This document shows positions 9,091 through 18,809 of a stretch of DNA of 64,000 nucleotides, in pieces. The stretch spans positions 351,299 to 415,298 of the forward strand of contig NZ_WKKA01000002.1 of NCBI RefSeq assembly GCF_009674885.1. The letters are read 5' to 3'. The notes under the pieces were generated by a model. It did not search any database. It saw only the letters and a program-made list of their open reading frames with translations, and had not been told where the DNA came from. This DNA comes from Paracoccus sp. S-4012 (GTDB lineage Bacteria; Pseudomonadota; Alphaproteobacteria; Rhodobacterales; Rhodobacteraceae). The position numbers and the translations under genes are program-made. The stretch's first letter is position 1. Each line of letters begins with the position of its first letter.

Positions 9091-9989
9091 CAGTATCCCG
9101 CGAGGAAGGGGTGGAATCCGGCGCGGATGAAGTCGGTCTCGCGCATCAGGAGGTCGAGGCCGAGGCTGGCCACGTCATCCGCCACCGGGTCGAGGCCCGC
9201 CTCACGGATCTGGTGCATGATCTTCAGCCAGCTGCCGCATTCATGGCAGGCCTCGGCCTTTATCGCCGGCTCGGCCGCGCCCTCCGCCTCGAGGGCGCGG
9301 TAGGTGATGCCCTTCAGCGAGCCGCAGTTGAGGCACTTGATCCGAACCTCGTTCCAGCGGGTGGCGCAGCTGGCGCAGCAGGCGTAGCGGGTGCCCTCCA
9401 CCGTGCTGAGGTCGGCGGCGACCACGCTCGCCACCGGCTTGCCGCCGCAGGCAGGGCAGGTTCCGGCGGCTACCGGGGTCAAGGCATCGGCCTCGAGGCC
9501 CGCCGCGCGGCGGGCCAGTTCGACCTGCATGGCCGCGGCGGCGAAGAGGTGGGCGGCGACTGAGTCCCCGGGGATCTCGTCGGAGAGGACGCGCGTGATG
9601 GCGTCGCGACGCTCGCCCTCCTCGGCCGCGGCAAGGGCATCAAGCGCGAGGCGCGCCTGGGCCGGCATGTCCAGCCTCCGGGCGCGGACGAGGAAGGCGT
9701 CGAGCGCGGCGAGAAGCTCGGGCGACTGCGCGAGGCGGGCGCGGTCGAGATGCGGCATGCCGCAGGCGGGCTTCGTGGCCGGCGCGGCCAGCGGCTCCGC
9801 CTCGGCGGCGATCCCGGCCTGAAGCGCCGAGAGATCGGCGAGGAAGGCCAGATAGGGCGCGAGCAGCCCCTCGGCGGCGAGCTTGCGGAAGCGCGCGGCG
9901 CGGGCGGAAAAGACGTCTGCCGGGACCGGCAGGAAGGCGAAGACCGGCGTCGGGACGCCGCCGGAAATGTTTGTTGCTTGCTGGGACAT
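9090..9989 (-). CDS. fdhE: FdhE, formate dehydrogenase accessory (rubredoxin-like) protein
   Basis: 299 aa from the ATG at 9989, preferred over an ATG at 10001 because GAGG lies just upstream. The C-terminal half has four zinc/iron-type Cys pairs (CPACGG, CCASC, CLNCGS, CHECGS), the FdhE signature that binds a rubredoxin-like metal. FdhE is a cytoplasmic factor needed for activity of respiratory formate dehydrogenases, probably acting on the alpha-beta complex before Tat export. It lies 58 bp downstream of the gamma-subunit gene and overlaps selA, which places selenocysteine synthesis and enzyme maturation on one transcript. Confidence 0.93.
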   Translation of the reverse strand: MSQQATNISGGVPTPVFAFLPVPADVFSARAARFRKLAAEGLLAPYLAFLADLSALQAGIAAEAEPLAAPATKPACGMPHLDRARLAQSPELLAALDAFLVRARRLDMPAQARLALDALAAAEEGERRDAITRVLSDEIPGDSVAAHLFAAAAMQVELARRAAGLEADALTPVAAGTCPACGGKPVASVVAADLSTVEGTRYACCASCATRWNEVRIKCLNCGSLKGITYRALEAEGAAEPAIKAEACHECGSWLKIMHQIREAGLDPVADDVASLGLDLLMRETDFIRAGFHPFLAGY

Positions 9990-10047
9990 GGCACCTCGCA
10001 TGCGACCGGCTACCGCGCCCCGACCGATCGTCGGGGCGCGCCAGCGG

Positions 10048-10740
10048 TTACTCTGCGGGATCGACCCGCTGACGTCCAGCCAGTTCCCTCAGCCACTTGC
10101 GATGGTGGCGGAAGGCCCAGCCGCCGGTCACGGTGCCGCGGGTCATGGCGCGGATCGTGCCCTTGGTCCAGAAGGCCGCGTAGACGTGCAGGATGAAGAC
10201 CAGGATGATGAGCACCGCCGCGATGGAATGCGTCAGCAGCATCACCCGCCGCGTCTCGGTCGTCACCACGTCGGGGAAATACTGGTACCAGATCGGGATG
10301 CCGGTCGCGATCAGCAGCAGGATCAGGAAGACCATGCTCCAGTAGATGAACTTCTGCCCGAGGTTGTACTTGCCGACCTCCGGCAGCCGCTCCTCCTCGC
10401 CCTTCATCACGGCGTCGAGGTTCTTCGCCCAGGTGATGTCCTCGCGCCGGATCAGGTTCAGCTTCCACAGCTGCAGCGCGAGGATGGTGAAGCTGATGAC
10501 GAGCGCCACCCCCAGGAACGGGTGGAGCCAGCGGGTCGTCTGCCCGCCCCCGAAAAGCGCGGTCAGCCCATAGAGCGACGGGTGGAACAGCGCCAGGCCG
10601 GAGACCAGCAGCAGGATCAGCAGGATCGCCGTGATCCAGTGGTTGAGCCGGGTGAGGCCGCGGTAGCGGTGGACCTCGACCACGGGCTGCCGGGCGACGA
10701 TGCGGTCGCCCGGCTCGGAGTAGACGCGGTCCTTGCTCAT
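10048..10740 (-). CDS. fdnI: Formate dehydrogenase gamma subunit, cytochrome b556
   Basis: 230 aa with four hydrophobic segments (about 34-52, 71-91, 131-151, 171-191), the standard FdnI/FdoI topology. Candidate haem ligands include the histidines in [24 protein letters not shown] and [10 protein letters not shown]. It anchors the periplasmic alpha-beta dimer and passes electrons from formate to quinone. The ATG overlaps the beta-subunit stop (ATGA at 10740-10737). Confidence 0.93.
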   Translation of the reverse strand: MSKDRVYSEPGDRIVARQPVVEVHRYRGLTRLNHWITAILLILLLVSGLALFHPSLYGLTALFGGGQTTRWLHPFLGVALVISFTILALQLWKLNLIRREDITWAKNLDAVMKGEEERLPEVGKYNLGQKFIYWSMVFLILLLIATGIPIWYQYFPDVVTTETRRVMLLTHSIAAVLIILVFILHVYAAFWTKGTIRAMTRGTVTGGWAFRHHRKWLRELAGRQRVDPAE

Positions 10741-11738
10741 GCCTGGTCCCTCCGCGGCGGAGTCGAGTCAGGCGGCGCGGCCGCGTCCACGATGTCGCCG
10801 GCCTGCCGCTCGTCGTTGACGGAGACGGCGTTCGGACGGGTCATGACGTTGTGGACGATGCTGCCCACCGCGGCGAGCGCGATGGCGGCGAGGCCGATGG
10901 TCTTGGTCGGGCCCTTCCACGCCTCCACCGTGCCGGCGATGACCGGGTCGTCCGGCAGGCCCTCATAGAGGGACGGCTTGTCGGCGTGATGCAGCACATA
11001 CATCACATGCGTGCCGCCGACGCCCGCCGGGTCGTAGAGGCCGGCATTGTCGTAGCCCCGCGACTTCAGGTCGGCGATGCGCTCCTCGGCATGGGCCTTC
11101 ATGTCGTCCTTGGTGCCGAAGACGATGGCCTGCGTCGGGCAGGCCTTGGCGCAAGCCGGACCCTGCCCCACGGCGACGCGGTCGCTGCACAGGGTGCATT
11201 TGTAGACCGTGTGGTCGCGCTGGCTGAGCCGCGGGATGTCGAACGGACAGCCCGAGATGCAGTAGCCGCAGCCGATGCAGTTCTCGTGGATGAAATCCAC
11301 GATCCCGTTGGAATACTGCACGATGGCGCCGGGGGCCGGGCAGGCCTTGAGGCAGCCCGGGTCCTCGCAATGCATGCAGCCGTCCTTGCGGATCAGCCAT
11401 TCGAGGTTGTTGGTCTCCTCGTTCTCGTACTCCGTGAACCGCATGAGCGTGAACATGTCAGGCGTCAGGTCGTGCGGGTTCTCGTAGACGCCGACATTCT
11501 CCTCGATCTCGGGGATGGTGTCGTTCCACTCGACGCAGGCGGTCTGGCAGGCCTTGCAGCCGATGCATTTCGACACGTCGATCAGCTTGGCCACGGGCGT
11601 CAGCTGACGCTCGGGGGTGGGCTGTTGGGTCGTGGCCGAGATGCGGACCAGGTCGCGGGCATCGAAGCCCGCGGCCAGGGGAACCGTCGGAGGGTTGGCG
11701 ACGGCGGTGACGGGCTGGGAGGCGGTCTCGGTGCTCAT
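10737..11738 (-). CDS. fdxH: Formate dehydrogenase beta (iron-sulfur) subunit
   Basis: 333 aa. Four ferredoxin-type cysteine groups are visible: [43 protein letters not shown] and CTLCSDR...CAKACP, enough for four [4Fe-4S] clusters. Near the C-terminus one membrane-spanning helix ([19 protein letters not shown]) matches the transmembrane anchor of FdnH/FdoH. It relays electrons from the molybdenum/Sec subunit to the cytochrome b subunit. ATGA overlaps join it to fdnG upstream and the gamma subunit downstream. Confidence 0.95.
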   Translation of the reverse strand: MSTETASQPVTAVANPPTVPLAAGFDARDLVRISATTQQPTPERQLTPVAKLIDVSKCIGCKACQTACVEWNDTIPEIEENVGVYENPHDLTPDMFTLMRFTEYENEETNNLEWLIRKDGCMHCEDPGCLKACPAPGAIVQYSNGIVDFIHENCIGCGYCISGCPFDIPRLSQRDHTVYKCTLCSDRVAVGQGPACAKACPTQAIVFGTKDDMKAHAEERIADLKSRGYDNAGLYDPAGVGGTHVMYVLHHADKPSLYEGLPDDPVIAGTVEAWKGPTKTIGLAAIALAAVGSIVHNVMTRPNAVSVNDERQAGDIVDAAAPPDSTPPRRDQA

Positions 11739-14700
11739 GCGATCGGCTCCCCTGCCAGAGGCTCGATGTTGACGAGGAACGCCTTGAACTCCGGCGTCTC
11801 GATATTGGCGTCACCCACGAAGGGCGTCAGCGTGTTCGGGCCGAAGCCTTTCCGCGCCGCGCCGGTAAAGCCCCAATGCAGCGGGATGCCGACCACATGG
11901 ACCGGCTTGCCGCCGCAGATGAGCGGCTTGATCCGCTTGGTGACGACCGCCTTGGCCTGCACCGAGCCGCGCTTCGACCACACCCGGACCATGCCGCCCC
12001 GGGCGATGCCACGCTCGGCTGCCAGTTCCTCGCTGATCTCGACGAAGAACTCCGGCTGCATGACCGCGTTCACGCGGTTGTGCTTGGTCCAGTAGTGGAA
12101 GTGCTCGGTCAGCCGGTAGCTGGTGCCGACGAACGGGAACTCCTCGCTGGTGGCGAACTGCTCCACGTCCGATTCGAACACGCGGGCCACGGGATTGCCC
12201 CGCATCCGGTCGTTGAACACGTTCTGCATGGGGCTCTCGAAGGGCTCCATGTGGGTCGGGAACGGCCCGTCGCGCATCATGCCGCGCGAGAAGAGCCGCG
12301 AGACCCCTTCCGGGTTCATGATGAACGGCATCACCTGTCCGGGCGGCGCCGTCACCGCGATGTCGGGCACGTCGTAGCCCTCCCACCGCTCGCCGTTCCA
12401 CCAGATCAGCGGCCGTGACGGATCGCGCGGGTTGCCGTCGAGATCGGCCGAAGCCCGGTTGTAGAGGATGCGCCGGTTCATCGGCCAGCTCCACGCCCAG
12501 TTCTGGTAGGTGCCGGTGTTGTCGGGATCGCTGTTGTCCCGGCGCGCCATGTTGTTGCCGTTCTCGTTCCAGCTCCCGGAATAGATCCAGTTGCCGCACA
12601 TGGTCGAGCCGTCGTCCTTGAGCTGGCTGAAGTTCAGCACCTGCTGCCCCGCCTCCACCAGCACCTTCGAGGGATCGTTCGGATCGGTGAGGGTGGTGAG
12701 CGCGCGCCCGTTCATCTCGCGCGCGAGCTCGCCGGCCGTCGGCTCGTTCGGGTCCGCGTAGTCCCAGGTCAGGTTCAGGATCGGCTCCGGCACCACGCCG
12801 CCCTCGGTGCGGTAGAGCTCCCGCAGCCGCAGGAAGATCTGGGCCATGATCCAGACGTCTGTCTGCGCCTGTCCGGGCGCGGTCGCCCCCGGCCAGTGCC
12901 ACTGCAGCCAGCGGCCCGAGTTGACCAGCGAGCCCTCATCCTCGGCAAAGCAGGTCGAGGGCAGCTGGATCACCTCGGTCTGGATCGCCGCAGGGTCCAC
13001 GTCGTTGTAGATGCCGTGGTTTTCCCAGAACCGCGACGTCTCGGTCTCGAGCGGGTCCATGACCACGAGCAGCTTCAGCTTCGCCAGGGCCTCGGTGTTC
13101 TTGCCGCGGTTGGACAGCGCCAGCAGCGGGTTGAAGCCCTGACAGAAGTAGATGTTGACGTGGCCCTGATGCATCAGCTCGAACATGCGCAGCATGTCGT
13201 AGGCCGGCACGTCGAGCTTGGGCAGGTAGTGATAGGCCCAGTCGGTCTCCGGCGTGGCCGCATCGCCCCACATGGATTTCATGAACGAAACCATGAACTT
13301 GGAGTAGTTCTGCCAGTAGCTGGTCTGACCCTCCATGAGCGGCCGGAACTGGCGCGACTCCATGTAGGTGGTCCAGTCGGGCTCCTTCTCGGTCGGCATG
13401 TTCAGATAGCCGGGCAGCAGGTTCGACATCAGGCCGATATCGGTCAGGCCCTGGATGTTTGAGTGCCCGCGCAGCGCGTTCATGCCGCCGCCGCGCACCC
13501 CGATATTGCCCAGGATCAGCTGCAGCATCGCCATGCCGCGGATGTTCTGCGACCCCTTGGAGTGCTGCGTCCAGCCGAGCGCATACATCGACGTCATCGT
13601 CTTGTCGGCCGCCGAGGTCTCGCCGATCATCTCGGCGATCTTCAGGAACTTGTCGCGCGGCGTGCCGGTGATGTTCTCGACGAATTCGGGCGTGTAGACG
13701 TCCACATGCGCCTTGAGCATGTTCCAGACGCAGCGCGGGTCCTGCAGCGTCGGGTCGGTCAGCGCGTAGCCGTCCTCGCCGAACTGATAGTCCCAGCTTG
13801 CCTTGTCGTAGTCGCGCTTGCCCTCGTCATAGCCGGTGAACAGACCGTCCTGCCAGCCGAAGTCCTCGCGCACGAGGAACGAGGCGTTGGTGAAGTTCTT
13901 GACGTAGTCCCAGTCGACCTTGTCGTTCTCGATCATCCACCGGATCATGCCCATCAGGAAGGCAATGTCGGTGCCGGGGCGGATCGGCGCATACATGTCG
14001 GCCACCGACGCGGTCCGCGTGAAGCGCGGATCGACGACGATCAGCTTCGCACCCCGATGGTGCTTGGCCTCGGTGACCCATTTGAAGCCACAGGGATGCG
14101 CTTCGGCGGCGTTGCCGCCCATGACGATCACGAGGTCGGTATTCTTGATGTCGGTCCAGGAGTTGGTCATCGCTCCACGGCCAAATGTCGGGCCCAAACT
14201 GGACACCGTGGGGCCGTGTCAGACGCGCGCCTGGTTATCGAATCCTACGATACCGATACCGCGGACGACCTTGAAGGTGGCCCATGCGGTCTCGTTGGTG
14301 GTGGCCGAGGCGGCCAGGAAGCCTGTGGTGGTCCAGCGATTCACCGGGGTTCCGGCGTCGTTGACCGTCACGAGGTTGGCGTCGCGGTCGTCCTTCATCG
14401 CACGGGCGATGCGGTCGAGCGCCTCCTCCCAGGTGATCGGCTCGAAGCGGTCGCTGCCGGGGCGGCGGATCTTCGGCTCGGTCAGGCGGGTCTCGGAGCG
14501 GACGAAATCCTTCAGCGCCGAGCCCTTGGGGCAGAGCGTGCCGCGGTTGGTCGGGTGGTCCGCGTCGCCTTCGACATGGATCAGCTCGGCCACCTCGCCC
14601 TGGGTGCGGTCGCCCTTGGAGTAGAGGATCACGCCGCAGGCGACGGAGCAGTAGGGGCAGGTGTTGCGGGTTTCCGTGGTGGCGGTCAGCTTGTTCGGCC

Positions 14701-14821
14701 GCACATAGGCCATCACCGCTGCCTCTGCCTCGCCGAAGCCCATTGCCCCGAGCGAGGTCGCCGCCACCGCACCCGCACCGGCGAGCTTTAGAAAGCCCCG
14801 ACGCGAGAGATCGACGTTCAT
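11735..14821 (-). CDS. fdnG: Formate dehydrogenase alpha subunit, selenoprotein (in-frame UGA at 14221-14219)
   Basis: 1028 aa when the TGA at 14221-14219 is read as selenocysteine (residue 201), followed by [19 protein letters not shown] exactly where E. coli FdnG/FdoG has Sec196. An ordinary gene caller splits it into 200- and 823-residue ORFs. N-terminal Tat signal ([12 protein letters not shown]) exports it to the periplasm. Cys55, Cys58, Cys62 and Cys97 bind a [4Fe-4S] cluster; the rest is the bis-MGD molybdenum/tungsten domain. It oxidises formate to CO2. The start has a strong AGGAGG. SelA, SelB, SelC and SelD are all encoded nearby, which supports true Sec insertion rather than a nonsense mutation. 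Confidence 0.97.
14176..14218 (-). promoter_or_regulatory. SECIS-like hairpin directly after the Sec UGA of fdnG
   Basis: Immediately 3' of the UGA, CACGGCC (14218-14212) pairs perfectly with GGCCGTG (14182-14176). Inside, a smaller stem TCC/GGG carries a five-base loop AGTTT, comparable to the AGUCU apical loop of the E. coli fdnG SECIS, which SelB binds. Total span is about 43 nt, the normal bacterial size. Fold judged by eye only. Confidence 0.75.
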
Positions 14822-14850
14822 CGGAATCCCTCCTGTTAAAACTGTGAACC

Positions 14851-14914
14851 GCAGTTGCTCAGAGTTGAGCTTGGGCCGGCGCGGCGCAGCCTGTCAAGGC
14901 CAGCAATTGCTGAG
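14851..14914 (-). promoter_or_regulatory. Paired GCARTTGCTSAG repeats upstream of fdnG
   Basis: Two 12-bp direct repeats, GCAGTTGCTCAG (14851-14862) and GCAATTGCTGAG (14903-14914), agree at 10 of 12 positions and are 52 bp apart, about five helical turns. The second contains a perfect palindrome CAGCAATTGCTG (14901-14912). A TTGACA (minus strand 14897-14892) lies between them, with no convincing -10. They occupy the 101-bp gap between fdhD and fdnG and are a plausible operator pair for formate dehydrogenase expression; the regulator is unknown. Confidence 0.45.
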
Positions 14915-14922
14915 TAAATCAG

Positions 14923-15690
14923 TCAACCGGTGATCCGTGCCGCGCCAGTCAGCACCTCGAGGCGGCTCGTGCGCGCCGGCGCGACCAGCGTCAGCCCCGC
15001 CGCCTCCGCCGCCTCGGCCGCAGCCGCCGTCGGGGCGGAGACGCCGATCAGGATCGGCGCGCCGAGCACCGTGCATTTCTGCACCAGATCGAGCGAAATG
15101 CGGCTCGTCATCAGAACCGCGCCCTCCCGCGGCTCGGCCCCGCGCAAGGCGCCTGCGAGCTTGTCGAGAGCGTTGTGGCGGCCCACGTCCTCGCGCACGG
15201 CGACCAGCCCCCGGCCGGGGCTCCAGAAGCCCGCCGCATGGGTGGCGCGCGTCACCTCGCGGATCGGCTGGGCGGCGCTGAGGGCCTCCATCGCCGCCTC
15301 GATATCCGCACGGCTGAGAGACGGGCCGCCCGGGGCGATCCCCGGAAGCTGGCGCATCGCCTCGGCCAGCGTCTCGATCCCGCAGAGGCCGCAGCCCACG
15401 GGGCCAACGCGGGCGCGGCGGCGGGCGGCCAAGCGCGCCGCGACGGCCTCGTGCACCCAGAGCTGCACGTCGATGCCAAGCTCGGTCGGCACGATCTCGA
15501 CCCGCTCGATCTCCTCGCGGCGGGCGAGGCCCTCGGTCAGCGAGAAGCCGTAGGCGAAGTCCTCGAGATCGGCGGGGGTAGCCATCAGCACCGCCTCGGT
15601 CGAGCCGTTATAGGTCAGCGCCACGGCGACCTCGGCGGCGAGCGGGTTGTGGGCGCCGGGATGGGTACGGGCGGTGGGGGGCAGGGTCAT
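14923..15690 (-). CDS. fdhD: FdhD, sulfurtransferase for formate dehydrogenase cofactor
   Basis: 255 aa from the ATG at 15690; the longer in-frame reading is antisense-frame noise inside yihY. The active-site motif CGLCG (residues about 123-127) is the CxxC used to pass sulfur from IscS to the bis-MGD cofactor, and the conserved GRHNALDKL and KCTVLGAPI blocks are present. It is required for formate dehydrogenase activity. It precedes fdnG on the same strand, with a 101-bp gap that holds a possible operator pair. Its start overlaps the yihY stop (ATGA). Confidence 0.94.
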   Translation of the reverse strand: MTLPPTARTHPGAHNPLAAEVAVALTYNGSTEAVLMATPADLEDFAYGFSLTEGLARREEIERVEIVPTELGIDVQLWVHEAVAARLAARRRARVGPVGCGLCGIETLAEAMRQLPGIAPGGPSLSRADIEAAMEALSAAQPIREVTRATHAAGFWSPGRGLVAVREDVGRHNALDKLAGALRGAEPREGAVLMTSRISLDLVQKCTVLGAPILIGVSAPTAAAAEAAEAAGLTLVAPARTSRLEVLTGAARITG

Positions 15691-16580
15691 GCTTTCGCCT
15701 GTGCAGACTGGCCCGTCACCGCGGCCTCGCGCGCGGCGCGGGCGGCGGCGATACGGCGGCGGCGCGTGTTCTCGACATTGATGAGGGCGCCCAGCAGGAC
15801 CGAGAACCCGGCGAGATAGAACCACATCAGCAGCGCCACCACAGCCCCGATGGAACCGTAGATCCGGTTGTAGCTGTTGAAGCTGGAGAGATAGGACGAG
15901 AACGCGATCGAGGCAAAGGCCCAGGCGAGGGCCGCGATCACCGCGCCCCAGGTGAAGATCGGCGTCCGCGGCCGCTTCACGTTGGGGCCGTAGCGGTAGA
16001 GGATGCCGATGCCGATGATGACGATGAGAAACATCGCGGCCCAAGGCAGCGCCGTGATGAGCCAAGCGCGGAGCGGCCCGAAGGTCAGCAGGTTGATGAG
16101 CAGGGGCACGATGACGATCGTCGCGAGCCCCATCAGCACCACGCCGACGATGGCCAGCGTCAGGACGTAGGCCACCACGAAACCCATGATGGTCGAGTGC
16201 GAGCGCACCCCATAGGCCGCGTTCAGGCCGCGGATCAGCGCATCCACCCCGGCCCGCGCTGCCACCGTGGCGATGGCGAAGGAGACGATCGACGCCCAGC
16301 CGAGCTGCGTGCGCCCGCCCGAGAGCAGGGCCGAGACCTGCGCGTGCAGGATCTCGGCCGCCTGCTCGGGGATGAACTCCTCGGCGATAGTGACATAGGT
16401 CAGGATGACGTTGGGGTCATACCAGAGGCTCCACAGCGCGATGATCGCGGCGAGGCCGGGGAAGACCGCGAACATGGCGTAGAAGGCCACCCCGGCGGCG
16501 ATCAGGCCCATGTGGATCTTGTCCATCCGCTCGAACAGGGACTGGATGAAGTTCCAGAGATCGCGGGCTTGGGTGAGCAT
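15687..16580 (-). CDS. YihY/BrkB-family inner-membrane protein
   Basis: 297 aa with about six hydrophobic segments and the family pattern GVAFYAMFAVFPGLAAIIAL near the N-terminus and LLMWFYLAGFSVLLGALINVE near the C-terminus. Formerly called ribonuclease BN, but the family is now regarded as membrane transport or envelope proteins of uncertain role. It overlaps fdhD by ATGA, so fdhD may be translationally coupled to it; this is more likely a neighbourhood effect than evidence of a role in formate metabolism. Confidence 0.85.
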   Translation of the reverse strand: MLTQARDLWNFIQSLFERMDKIHMGLIAAGVAFYAMFAVFPGLAAIIALWSLWYDPNVILTYVTIAEEFIPEQAAEILHAQVSALLSGGRTQLGWASIVSFAIATVAARAGVDALIRGLNAAYGVRSHSTIMGFVVAYVLTLAIVGVVLMGLATIVIVPLLINLLTFGPLRAWLITALPWAAMFLIVIIGIGILYRYGPNVKRPRTPIFTWGAVIAALAWAFASIAFSSYLSSFNSYNRIYGSIGAVVALLMWFYLAGFSVLLGALINVENTRRRRIAAARAAREAAVTGQSAQAKA

Positions 16581-16652
16581 GGAGATCCGGGCCGGGAGGG
16601 ACGGGGCCGAGGTTCGCGCGGATCGCGCCCGCGCGCAACCGCGGCGCCCGCG

Positions 16653-17354
16653 TCAGGACGCGCCGTAGCGGCGCCAGACGGCGGCCTCGCCCAGCGTCGC
16701 GACGAAGGCGGCATGGGCGGCGCGCTCGGCCTCGGTCAGCCGCGGCGCGAGGGGCTGCGGGCGCGTGCGGCGCGGGGCGGCGCTCTGGGCTGCGGCGTCG
16801 GGAGAGGCAGAAGCCACGACCTCGAAGGCGATGGTCGTCTGGCGGCCGCCGACGAGTTCCAGATAGACCTCGGCCAGAAGCTGGCTGTCGAGCAGCGCGC
16901 CGTGCAGATCGCGGCCGGAGTTGTCGACCCCGAACCGCTGGCAGAGCGCGTCGAGCGAGCTTGCCGCTCCGGGCAGCTTCTCGCGCGCAAGCGCAAGGGT
17001 GCAGAGCGCGCGCGACCAGGGCAGCGCCGGGTGTCCGGTGAGGGTGAGCTCGTGGTTGAGGAAGCGGATGTCGAACGGCGCGTTGTGGATCACGAGGCGC
17101 GCGTCATCGCCGATGAAGGCGAGAAACTCCGCCACGATGGCCGTGAAGGGCGGCTTGTCGCGAAGGAAGGCGTCGTCGAGGCCGTGGACCGCGACGGCAT
17201 CGGCCGGGACCGGGCGGCCGGGGTTGATGTAGCGGTGGAAGTGGCGGCCGGTGGGCAGGTAGTTCACCAGTTCCACCGCGCCGATCTCGACGATGCGGTC
17301 GCCGGTCGCCGGGTCGAGGCCGGTGGTCTCGGTGTCGAGGACGATCTCACGCAT
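16653..17354 (-). CDS. dnaQ: DNA polymerase III epsilon subunit (3'-5' proofreading exonuclease)
   Basis: 233 aa from the ATG at 17354. DEDDh exonuclease motifs are clear: Exo[10 protein letters not shown] (residues 6-14), Exo[15 protein letters not shown], and ExoIII with the general base histidine and aspartate in [18 protein letters not shown]. The C-terminal tail after about residue 185 is a Pro/Arg-rich linker followed by a short helical segment likely to bind the polymerase alpha subunit. It overlaps coaE by 8 bp. The dnaQ-coaE-aroE order is typical beside the replication origin in alphaproteobacteria. Confidence 0.95.
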   Translation of the reverse strand: MREIVLDTETTGLDPATGDRIVEIGAVELVNYLPTGRHFHRYINPGRPVPADAVAVHGLDDAFLRDKPPFTAIVAEFLAFIGDDARLVIHNAPFDIRFLNHELTLTGHPALPWSRALCTLALAREKLPGAASSLDALCQRFGVDNSGRDLHGALLDSQLLAEVYLELVGGRQTTIAFEVVASASPDAAAQSAAPRRTRPQPLAPRLTEAERAAHAAFVATLGEAAVWRRYGAS

Positions 17355-17946
17355 TGCGGGCCTCCATGATCCGGGCGCAGATGGCGTCCACCGCGGCCTC
17401 CGCGCCCTCGGGCGTGTCGGTCGGGATGACCCAGGTCGCGCGGCGGCGTTTCTCGGCGTCAGGAAGCTGGCGCGCAAGGATCAGGTCGAACATCTCGGGC
17501 GTCATGCCGGGGCGGGCGAGGACGCGGTGCCGCTGCGCAGCGGCACCGGCGGAGACCACGGCGACGCCGTCGAGGCTGGCCTCGCCGCCCGTCTCGAACA
17601 GCAGTGGTATGTCCAGGACCGCGATGGGGGCGCCGCTGGCCTCGGCCTCTGCGAGGAAGCCGCCGCGGTCGGCGGCCACTAGGGGGTGGACGATCTGCTC
17701 GAGCCGGGCGATGGCGGCGGGGTCGGCCTCCAGCGCCGCCTTGAGCGCCCCGCGGTCGATGCCCCCCTCGCGGAGCGCGGTCGGGAAGGCCGCGGCGACC
17801 GGCGCGACGGCGGCGCCGCCGGGGGCGTAGAGGCGGTGGACGGCGGCGTCGGCGTCCCAGACCGGGTGCCCGCGGCGCGCGAACATGGCCGCTGTGGTGG
17901 ACTTGCCCATGCCGATGGAGCCGGTGAGGCCGAGGCGGAAGGTCAC
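17347..17946 (-). CDS. coaE: Dephospho-CoA kinase
   Basis: 199 aa from the GTG at 17946, which overlaps the aroE stop as GTGA and puts the P-loop [12 protein letters not shown] near the N-terminus as usual. The [10 protein letters not shown] lid motif and [10 protein letters not shown] are conserved. It carries out the last step of coenzyme A synthesis. It is coupled to aroE upstream and dnaQ downstream by overlapping codons. Confidence 0.95.
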   Translation of the reverse strand: MTFRLGLTGSIGMGKSTTAAMFARRGHPVWDADAAVHRLYAPGGAAVAPVAAAFPTALREGGIDRGALKAALEADPAAIARLEQIVHPLVAADRGGFLAEAEASGAPIAVLDIPLLFETGGEASLDGVAVVSAGAAAQRHRVLARPGMTPEMFDLILARQLPDAEKRRRATWVIPTDTPEGAEAAVDAICARIMEARNA

Positions 17947-18809
17947 GCCAGCACCGCGGCGCGGGCGGCCTCGTCCACCTCCGGCCGCTGGCCGAACCAC
18001 CGCTCGAACCCCGGCGCGGCCTGGTGCAGCAGCATGCCGAGGCCGTCGACCGTGACCGCGCCGCGCGCCGCGGCCTCCTCGAGGAAGGGCGTGACGAGGG
18101 GATTGTAGACGAGATCGGTCACCAGCGTGCCGGGGGCCAGTGCCTCCATTGGCAGGCGCAGCGCCGGCCTGCCCGCCATTCCCGCCGAGGTCGCGTTGAC
18201 CACCGTTCCCGCCCCGTCGAGCATGTTGCCAAGCTGCGCCCAGTCGTAGACCACGATCTTGGCCCCGAACTCGGCCTTGATCTGCTCGGCCCGGATACGG
18301 GTGCGGTTGGCGATGCGAAGCTCGGGCACGCCCGCCTCGATCAGCGAGGCGACCACGGCCCGGGCCGCACCGCCGGCCCCGATGACGGCCGCCGGCTCAA
18401 TCTCCGGGTGCCAGTCGGGGGCGTGCTGACGCAGGTTGGCAAGGAACCCGTAGCCGTCGGTATTGTCCGCATGGATGCGGCCGTCAGGACGGAAAATCAG
18501 CGTGTTGGCGGCCCCGATCAGCGCCGCGCGGTCGGTGACGACATCGGCGAGCGCCAGCACCGCCTCCTTGTGCGGAATGGTGACGTTGACGCCGACGAAC
18601 CCCGCGAGCGGCAGCGTCCGCAGCACCTGTGCCAGATGGTCGGGCGCGACCGTGAGCGGCACATAATGGCCGGCGATGCCGTAGCGGGCGAGCCAATGAC
18701 CGTGCAGGGCCGGAGAGCGGGAATGCGCGATCGGCCAGCCGAGAACTCCGGCCAGAGGGAGGGTGGCAACGGCGTCAGCAGACGGGGGCAGTGGCGCGGC
18801 GTCGGACAT
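17943..18809 (-). CDS. aroE: Shikimate dehydrogenase
   Basis: 288 aa from the ATG at 18809; a longer in-frame reading extends into the candidate origin and lacks family similarity. Substrate motif [12 protein letters not shown], catalytic lysine in [10 protein letters not shown], and NADP-binding motif [12 protein letters not shown] are intact. It reduces 3-dehydroshikimate to shikimate. First gene of the minus-strand run aroE-coaE-dnaQ, divergent from hemJ across the candidate oriC. Confidence 0.95.
   Translation of the reverse strand: MSDAAPLPPSADAVATLPLAGVLGWPIAHSRSPALHGHWLARYGIAGHYVPLTVAPDHLAQVLRTLPLAGFVGVNVTIPHKEAVLALADVVTDRAALIGAANTLIFRPDGRIHADNTDGYGFLANLRQHAPDWHPEIEPAAVIGAGGAARAVVASLIEAGVPELRIANRTRIRAEQIKAEFGAKIVVYDWAQLGNMLDGAGTVVNATSAGMAGRPALRLPMEALAPGTLVTDLVYNPLVTPFLEEAAARGAVTVDGLGMLLHQAAPGFERWFGQRPEVDEAARAAVLA

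Noticed and set aside
14219..14221. Stop codon making fdnG a pseudogene
   Set aside because: The TGA aligns with the known Sec codon, is followed by a SECIS-like hairpin, and all Sec machinery genes are adjacent.
15691..16065. Apparent YihY-FdhD fusion ORF
   Set aside because: The extra N-terminal residues come from another frame of yihY and match nothing; FdhD starts at the ATG at 15690.
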